From Microvirga arvi (GTDB taxonomy: Bacteria; Pseudomonadota; Alphaproteobacteria; Rhizobiales; Beijerinckiaceae), in assembly GCF_016892765.1 (NCBI RefSeq), contig NZ_JAFEMD010000003.1:151249-215248 (forward strand): a DNA stretch of 64,000 nt, written 5' to 3'. The notes under the pieces are model-generated. The model had not been told where the DNA came from. It did no database searches and saw only the letters and a program-made list of their open reading frames with translations. The position numbers and the translations under genes are program-made. Numbering within the stretch: position 1 is the stretch's first letter; the number at the start of each line of letters is the position of its first letter. Positions 59,483 to 64,000 of this stretch are shown piece by piece.

Positions 59483-60250
59483 ATGCAGCAGGATGGACAG
59501 GCCATGCCCGGTGACAAGGAGGAAGCCGGTCTTGTGCATCGGGTGCTGGGGCTCGCCTATCAACGGCTGATCCGCCCTTGGCTCCCAGGCCGCACGCTCG
59601 TCTATGCCGGCATTCCCGTTTGCTATGACCGCAAGTGGGGCGACGCCATCGTACCGGCCGCCTGGCTTCCCGATTTCGGATTTGAAACTGGCTATACGGA
59701 CGAGCCCGGCTATGAAGTCGCGCTGATCGCCGCCTTGAATGAGAGCGTGAGGCCGGGGGACAGGGTTGTCGTGGTCGGTGGCGGCGTGGGCGTCACCGCA
59801 GTGATTGCCGCCATCCGAGCGGGATCGTCCGGCACCGTCGTGTGCTTCGAAGGAAGCAAACAATATGTCAGACATATCCAGAAAACAGCTAAACGAAACA
59901 AAGTAACGAACATTACCGTTCATCACGCCATCGTTTCAAAACCCATTGCGGTCTATGGAAAGGAGAGCGACTTCGGTGAAGTCGTATCTCCCGATCACTT
60001 ACCCGAATGCGACGTCCTTGAACTGGATTGCGAGGGTGCTGAAGTCGACATCTTGCGAAGCATGATGATCCGGCCTCGCGTGATCATTGTCGAGACGCAT
60101 GGCGCCTATGGGGCACCTACGCCTCTGGTTGACTCCCTGCTCAGGGAGCTTGGATACGAGGTTCGTGGACTTGGGCTGGCCGAACCGCGCATAGAAGACA
60201 TTTGTGTCGAAAAAGACATCCAGATCCTGCTCGCGACCAGAAGCGCATAG
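59483..60250 (+). CDS. FkbM family methyltransferase
   Basis: A 255-residue class I SAM-dependent methyltransferase. The SAM loop reads VVVVGGGVGVTAVIAA and the FkbM signature LELDCEGAEVDILRSM follows, with VIIVETHGAYG near the end. Members O-methylate sugars or polyketides. No glycan cluster is adjacent. GGAG lies 10 nt before the ATG. The gene runs opposite to its neighbours and sits between the Mo-fold protein gene and the GGDEF-EAL gene, two genes that could once have been adjacent. Confidence 0.86.
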   Translation: MQQDGQAMPGDKEEAGLVHRVLGLAYQRLIRPWLPGRTLVYAGIPVCYDRKWGDAIVPAAWLPDFGFETGYTDEPGYEVALIAALNESVRPGDRVVVVGGGVGVTAVIAAIRAGSSGTVVCFEGSKQYVRHIQKTAKRNKVTNITVHHAIVSKPIAVYGKESDFGEVVSPDHLPECDVLELDCEGAEVDILRSMMIRPRVIIVETHGAYGAPTPLVDSLLRELGYEVRGLGLAEPRIEDICVEKDIQILLATRSA

Positions 60251-60295
60251 CTGCAGCGGCGAAGGGCCTTGGATGACCAGCCGGCCCGGCTGCCT

Positions 60296-60814
60296 TTATC
60301 TCACGATGATCTTGGCGACCTGCCAGGCGGATCGCGCATAATAGGTCTGGGTCCGCAGGTCTGGATTGCTGTCGTACGGATAGATGATGAACAGGGGGCC
60401 CTTGTCGCGAACTGGCATGTACTCGCCGTTGCGCTTGATGGCGAGTATCGTGTTGTACTTCCCGAAATCCTCTATCGGGATCTCCGTGCTGTAGTCGTTG
60501 AGCGCCACCGCCACGACACGCTGGCCGGTTGCACCCACCAACTTCATCAGCTTGTCCATGGAGACGCCTTCGAACTTCACCTTGCCTTCATGCCAGGGTG
60601 TCGAGGTCTCGACGGTCACAAGACCTAGGGATTCGAGCATCGCTCGATCGAACTCCGCAGTGTCGCCCTTGTTGGTCACGGCGATCTTGCCCGAGATCGT
60701 CAGGATCGGCTTTTCGGCCGGTGCCGCCAATGATGCGGCATAGGCTGCTCCCACGATCGCAAGGAGCGCGACGAATGCTCCGAGCAAGCTTGTTTTGACC
60801 TTGGTGCTAGACAT
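60296..60814 (-). CDS. periplasmic molybdopterin-oxidoreductase-fold protein lacking cysteine
   Basis: A 172-residue protein with a signal peptide (MSSTKVKTSLLGAFVALLAI, cut after AYA). The mature part (LTISGKIAVTNKGDTAEFD, WHEGKVKFEGVSMDKLMKLVGA, GPLFIIYPYD) resembles the sulfite oxidase/YedY molybdopterin-binding fold. It has no cysteine at all, so it cannot supply the usual Mo ligand and is unlikely to be a normal molybdoenzyme. GGGGGAT precedes the ATG. A sensor role with the downstream GGDEF-EAL protein is a guess. Confidence 0.75.
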   Translation of the reverse strand: MSSTKVKTSLLGAFVALLAIVGAAYAASLAAPAEKPILTISGKIAVTNKGDTAEFDRAMLESLGLVTVETSTPWHEGKVKFEGVSMDKLMKLVGATGQRVVAVALNDYSTEIPIEDFGKYNTILAIKRNGEYMPVRDKGPLFIIYPYDSNPDLRTQTYYARSAWQVAKIIVR

Positions 60815-60995
60815 GAAGATCCCCCACGAAAAGTAATGAACACGACTAAACACAGATCATTGAGAAATGTCTTACATGACCTTGCTTGAGAAGTAAAAAC
60901 GGCAGAAGCAATCTTGTTATTGTTTATGAGACCTTATCTCTCGGCAGCATAACGCTCCGAGCGAGAGGCCAAGTCTCGTTCGGTACGGATCATAG

Positions 60996-61028
60996 AAAAA
61001 GCCGCCCTGGTTTGTGATCCAGGGCGGC
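60996..61028 (-). terminator. intrinsic terminator of the dioxygenase gene
   Basis: A perfect 10-bp stem (GCCGCCCTGG with CCAGGGCGGC) around an 8-nt loop, followed on the minus strand by TTTTTC. It lies 36 nt after the dioxygenase stop. Confidence 0.92.
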
Positions 61029-61063
61029 GCAGGAAGCATGGAAGGCTTGGAAAAATCCTGATT

Positions 61064-62002
61064 CTAGAGAGACTTGAGCCCCGCTTCGATCTCTGCCCGG
61101 CGCGGTTCGAGGAAGGGCGGGAGAGCCAGACGTTCGCCCAGCTTGTCCATGGGCTCGTCGGTGGCAAAGCCCGGCCCGTCGGTGGCGATTTCGAACAGGA
61201 TGCCGTTGGGCTCCCGGAAATAGAGGCTGCGGAAGTAGTAACGATCGACCGGACCGCTCGAGGGGGCCCTCAAGGATTGCAGGCGCTCCCAGCACTCCTG
61301 GTAGGTCTGCTCGTTGGGCGTGCGGAAGGCTACGTGGTGTACGCCGCCCGCACCGGGCCGGGCGGGGGGAAGGCCAGGCTCGACGGCCACGTGCAGCTCC
61401 GCGGCGGGACCGCCCTCGCCCATCTCGAAGACATGGACCGGCGTGTCGCCGACGCGGTACTCCCGCGCGGCCCGCATATCCATGGCCTCGGTCAGGACAC
61501 GGGCCGTGCGCTCAAGCTTCGGCACGCTGATCCGGATCGGACCGAGGCCCCTGATCTGGTACTCGGCCGGCGCCGCGCTGCGCTCCCAGGGATGCGCCTC
61601 CCCCTGCCCGCCATCATCGACGAGGCTCAGGCGCTGGCCCTCGAAATCCTCGAAATCGAGGGAAAGCCTGCCGTCGCGTTCGTTGATTTGATCGCTGCGA
61701 ATATCGAGGCTGTCGAAGCGGTCCTTCCACCATTGCAGGGCCTTCTCGCCGTTCACGCGCAACCCCGTCTGGGCGATGCTGTGGGTGCCGCGCCGCTCGC
61801 GCTCCACCGGCCAGTCGAAGAAGGTGATGTCCGTGCCGGGGGATGCTTTCCCGTCTGCATAGAACAGGTGGTAGGCGCTGACGTCGTCCTGGTTGACGGT
61901 CTTCTTCACCAGCCGCAGGCCAAGGGTCTGGGTATAGAAAGCATGGTTTCCCCGCGCATCCGCCGTAACGGCTGTCAAATGGTGAATTCCGGTCAGCTTC
62001 AT
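61064..62002 (-). CDS. VOC-type ring-cleaving dioxygenase
   Basis: A 312-residue extradiol dioxygenase-like protein of the PcpA/LinE/MhqO group with two VOC modules. Metal-binding His appears in [10 protein letters not shown] and [10 protein letters not shown], and the Glu in [17 protein letters not shown]. Relatives cleave hydroquinones and protect against quinone stress. GGAG lies 6 nt before the ATG at 62002; an ATG four codons upstream is possible. It stands alone with its own terminator. Confidence 0.9.
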   Translation of the reverse strand: MKLTGIHHLTAVTADARGNHAFYTQTLGLRLVKKTVNQDDVSAYHLFYADGKASPGTDITFFDWPVERERRGTHSIAQTGLRVNGEKALQWWKDRFDSLDIRSDQINERDGRLSLDFEDFEGQRLSLVDDGGQGEAHPWERSAAPAEYQIRGLGPIRISVPKLERTARVLTEAMDMRAAREYRVGDTPVHVFEMGEGGPAAELHVAVEPGLPPARPGAGGVHHVAFRTPNEQTYQECWERLQSLRAPSSGPVDRYYFRSLYFREPNGILFEIATDGPGFATDEPMDKLGERLALPPFLEPRRAEIEAGLKSL

Positions 62003-62152
62003 GGCGCTCTCCATTCCTGAGAGTTGTAGATAAGCCGCCATTCATTCGAGGACGAGCCCATCAGGCGCCAAGCTGACCTTGCTCAAATGCAAGCGCAGTG
62101 ATGAGGCTATGAACTCCCCTCTGCATTCGAAACCAGAGATCACACTCTCTTC

Positions 62153-62239
62153 GTCATGGCCGGACTTGTTCCGGCCAGCCACGTCTTGAGAACCGCCATG
62201 TCGCAGGACATGGATCCCCGGGACAAGCCCGGGGATGAC
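62153..62239. repeat. palindromic repeat, MAGLVPAIH family
   Basis: GTCATGGCCGG...GGGGATGAC with nested palindromes (GGCCGGACTTGTTCCGGCC and CCCCGGGACAAGCCCGGGG). Related to 12936-13016 in layout and sequence. Confidence 0.7.
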
Positions 62240-62249
62240 GGCAAAGAAC

Positions 62250-63686
62250 TCAAGCCGCCTTGGCGCGCAGGTCGTCCGGCGTGACGTCGTCCGGAATCGG
62301 GCAGCGATAGGCGCGGCCGCCGGTGCGCTCCTTCAGCTCCGCCTTGGCGCGAGCCACGAGATCCGGATTGCGCAAGACATCGGCGGCGGTTGCCGCCATG
62401 GCCTTGGCGGCCAGCACCATGCCCTTGTGGGCCGCAGGCAGATTGCCCTGGGTCACGAGCTGCCAGGTGTGAAAAGGAGTGCCGATGGCAAAGCACGCCG
62501 TGTGGCACTGCACCGTCGGTACGATCCAGCTGACATCGCCCACGTCGGTGGTGCCCATCATCACCTCCTCGCGCGCTGGCATGGAAAGAACGCCGTCGTG
62601 CAGAACCTTGGTCTTCAGAGACAGATCATGCGGCTTCACGCTCGCAAGGATCTCCTCTTCCGTTAGCGCCGATTTCTGAAGCTGTTCCGCAAAGCCAAAA
62701 TCGGATTCGTCGAAGGCGGGCGGGCCGAGACGGCGCATGTTTTCGTACATGGCCTCTTGCAGCGCCTTGTTGGGCACGACATTCGAAGTGGCGTCCGTGA
62801 TCTGCACCGAGACCGACGTTTCGGTCATCAGCGCCGCGCCTTCGGCGATCTTTCTCACGCGCTCGAACAGGCGCTCCGCATCGGGCAGATGCGGCGAGCG
62901 CACGAGATAGAGCGATTCCGCATAAGCCTGCACCACGTTGGGCGCATCGCCACCGGTGTTGGTGATGGCGTAATGCACGCGGGCATCGGAGGGCATGTGC
63001 TCGCGCATGTAGTTCACGCCCACATTCATCAGCTCCACCGCGTCGAGCGCCGACCTGCCCACATGGGGCGAGGCCGCCGCATGCGCCGCGCGGCCCCTGA
63101 AGCGAAAGTAAGCCTGGATGCAGGCGAGCGAGGAGGTGGTCTGCACCTCGTTGACGACGCTGGGATGCCAGCAGAACGCCGCATCGAGATCATCGAACAG
63201 GCCGGCGCGGGCCATGAAGGTTTTGCCGGACCCGCTCTCCTCCGCCGGGCACCCGTAATAGCGCACGGTGCCGGCGATCCCTTCGGCTTCCAGCGCATCC
63301 TTGAGGGCGACAGCCCCCAGGGCGGATCCTGCTCCCAGCAGGTTGTGGCCGCAGCCATGGCCCGGCGTTCCGGTCATGGTCGGCTTGTGCTCGGTGTGTC
63401 CCGATATCTGCGCCAGATCGGGCAGGGCATCGAACTCGCCGAGGATCCCGACGACGGGACCACCCGAGCCCCATTCCGCGACGAAGGCGGTGGCCATGCC
63501 GCCCACATTCTTCGTGATGCGAAAACCCTCGCGCTCCAGCATGGTGATCTGTTCCTGAACGGCGCGATGCTCTTCGAAGGCGAGTTCCGGTGCAGCCCAG
63601 ATGCGGTCGCTCAAGGCGCAGTAATCGTCGGCCTTGGCATCGACGTGGCGGGCAATGACTTCAAGGCTCAGGCGGTCGTTATGCAT
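62250..63686 (-). CDS. M20 family amidohydrolase/peptidase (AbgB-like)
   Basis: A 478-residue zinc amidohydrolase. Metal-binding segments are GILGEFDALPDL, TGTPGHGCGHNLLGAGS and CPAEESGSGKTFMARAG; the dimerisation domain follows (FRGRAAHAAASPHVGRSALDA, read in parts). It most resembles the p-aminobenzoyl-glutamate hydrolase B group, but acyl-amino acid substrates are possible. The start at 63686 fits family length; neither it nor ATG 63734 has a good ribosome binding site. Confidence 0.88.
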   Translation of the reverse strand: MHNDRLSLEVIARHVDAKADDYCALSDRIWAAPELAFEEHRAVQEQITMLEREGFRITKNVGGMATAFVAEWGSGGPVVGILGEFDALPDLAQISGHTEHKPTMTGTPGHGCGHNLLGAGSALGAVALKDALEAEGIAGTVRYYGCPAEESGSGKTFMARAGLFDDLDAAFCWHPSVVNEVQTTSSLACIQAYFRFRGRAAHAAASPHVGRSALDAVELMNVGVNYMREHMPSDARVHYAITNTGGDAPNVVQAYAESLYLVRSPHLPDAERLFERVRKIAEGAALMTETSVSVQITDATSNVVPNKALQEAMYENMRRLGPPAFDESDFGFAEQLQKSALTEEEILASVKPHDLSLKTKVLHDGVLSMPAREEVMMGTTDVGDVSWIVPTVQCHTACFAIGTPFHTWQLVTQGNLPAAHKGMVLAAKAMAATAADVLRNPDLVARAKAELKERTGGRAYRCPIPDDVTPDDLRAKAA

Positions 63687-63774
63687 GGCGTGACAAAATC
63701 TCAGGATGATGGGAATGGGGCGACCATAATCCATGATCGCGGGACGGTAAAAGACATGAGTGCGAGTTGTTCTC

Positions 63775-63923
63775 CCTCCCCCTTGCGGGGAGGGAGCGAG
63801 GGTGGGGATTGGACAGTCGGAGCGCTGGGTCTGATCCAGAAATCATCAGAATTGCTACAGAGCATCCCCTCTCCCGCCCGGGAGAGGGGCAGGGGTGAGG
63901 GTGTGGCGCTTGACCAGCAAAGC
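63775..63923 (+). repeat. 149-bp dispersed repeat, copy 2
   Basis: Same sequence and orientation as 17805-17953, 145 of 149 positions identical. The mismatches fall at 63808, 63810, 63877 and 63878, the last two in the loop of the second palindrome, so pairing is kept. Confidence 0.92.
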
Positions 63924-64000
63924 TGAAGTAGTTTGGACTTAATCTGACAGACGGTGTCGTTAAGCTGAGGCATGAGCCGAGGCCGGGCGCGGAGTGGACG
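63924..64000. other. right edge, unassigned
   Basis: After the repeat the sequence changes and is AT-richer for about 40 bases. An ATG at 63972 opens MSRGRARSGR and runs off the window on the plus strand. It is too short to identify. Confidence 0.25.

Noticed and set aside
63924..64000. Possible insertion-sequence end at the right edge
   Set aside because: The sequence changes abruptly after the repeat and an ATG opens at 63972, but only ten codons are visible and no terminal inverted repeat can be checked.

Overview
The window looks like chromosomal core DNA of a GC-rich alphaproteobacterium of the order Rhizobiales, closest in style to the Methylobacteriaceae (Microvirga or Methylobacterium-like). 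This is inferred from gene order (addB-addA-trxA, folC/accD-trpA-trpB-trpF, lapA-ihfB-sppA-rpsA, ubiE-ubiB-coaBC-dut, rpsT-dnaA-dnaN-recF-gyrB), from frequent ATGA start/stop overlaps, from a cluster of GANTC sites upstream of dnaA, and from the palindromic intergenic repeats usual in this order. No database search was possible, so the genus is only a suggestion.

Layout. 1-6.3 kb: addB (5' truncated by the window edge) and addA, then trxA with a clear terminator. 7-17.6 kb: a minus-strand housekeeping block running sppA, ihfB, lapA, an ornithine cyclodeaminase-like gene, trpF, trpB, trpA, accD and folC. It is broken between accD and folC by about 2.6 kb of AT-richer accessory DNA that holds an RTX-like protein and a decayed phage portal gene. 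18-23 kb: rpsA, a DsbA-fold isomerase, a small membrane protein and argG. 23-27.5 kb: a broken GIY-YIG gene, a membrane-bound class III nucleotidyl cyclase and an HWE-type sensor kinase. 27.8-31 kb: a repeat, a strong promoter next to a perfect GTTC-N7-GTTC LexA-type box, a leader of about 480 nt, typA and a GST. 31-33.5 kb: three small polar proteins, cysK and an Rrf2 regulator. 33.5-40.7 kb: dut, coaBC, ubiB, ubiE, then divergently mutM, an enoyl-CoA hydratase, a TSUP exporter and rpsT. 40.7-49.3 kb: the dnaA control region (candidate oriC), dnaA, dnaN, recF, a LysE exporter and gyrB. 49.4-64 kb: accessory metabolism and stress genes: an FAD disulfide oxidoreductase, DUF4126, DoxX-like and VOC proteins with a divergent MarR regulator, a dienelactone hydrolase, a small 59-aa protein, HNH and BON-domain proteins, a frameshifted HAD phosphatase, MipA, a GGDEF-EAL protein, an FkbM methyltransferase, a Mo-fold periplasmic protein, a ring-cleaving dioxygenase and an M20 peptidase.

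How it works together. Most of the window is DNA replication and repair, tryptophan, arginine and cysteine synthesis, ubiquinone and coenzyme A synthesis, and translation. The regulatory signals are the most interesting part: an SOS-like promoter ahead of typA; three promoters resembling the EcfG general-stress consensus ahead of small stress-type proteins; overlapping divergent MarR/VOC promoters around a 12-bp palindrome; and a dense GANTC (CcrM) cluster before dnaA. Mobile traces are limited to palindromic repeats, including a 149-bp element present twice at 97% identity, and gene remnants. No tRNA, rRNA, CRISPR array or complete insertion sequence was seen.
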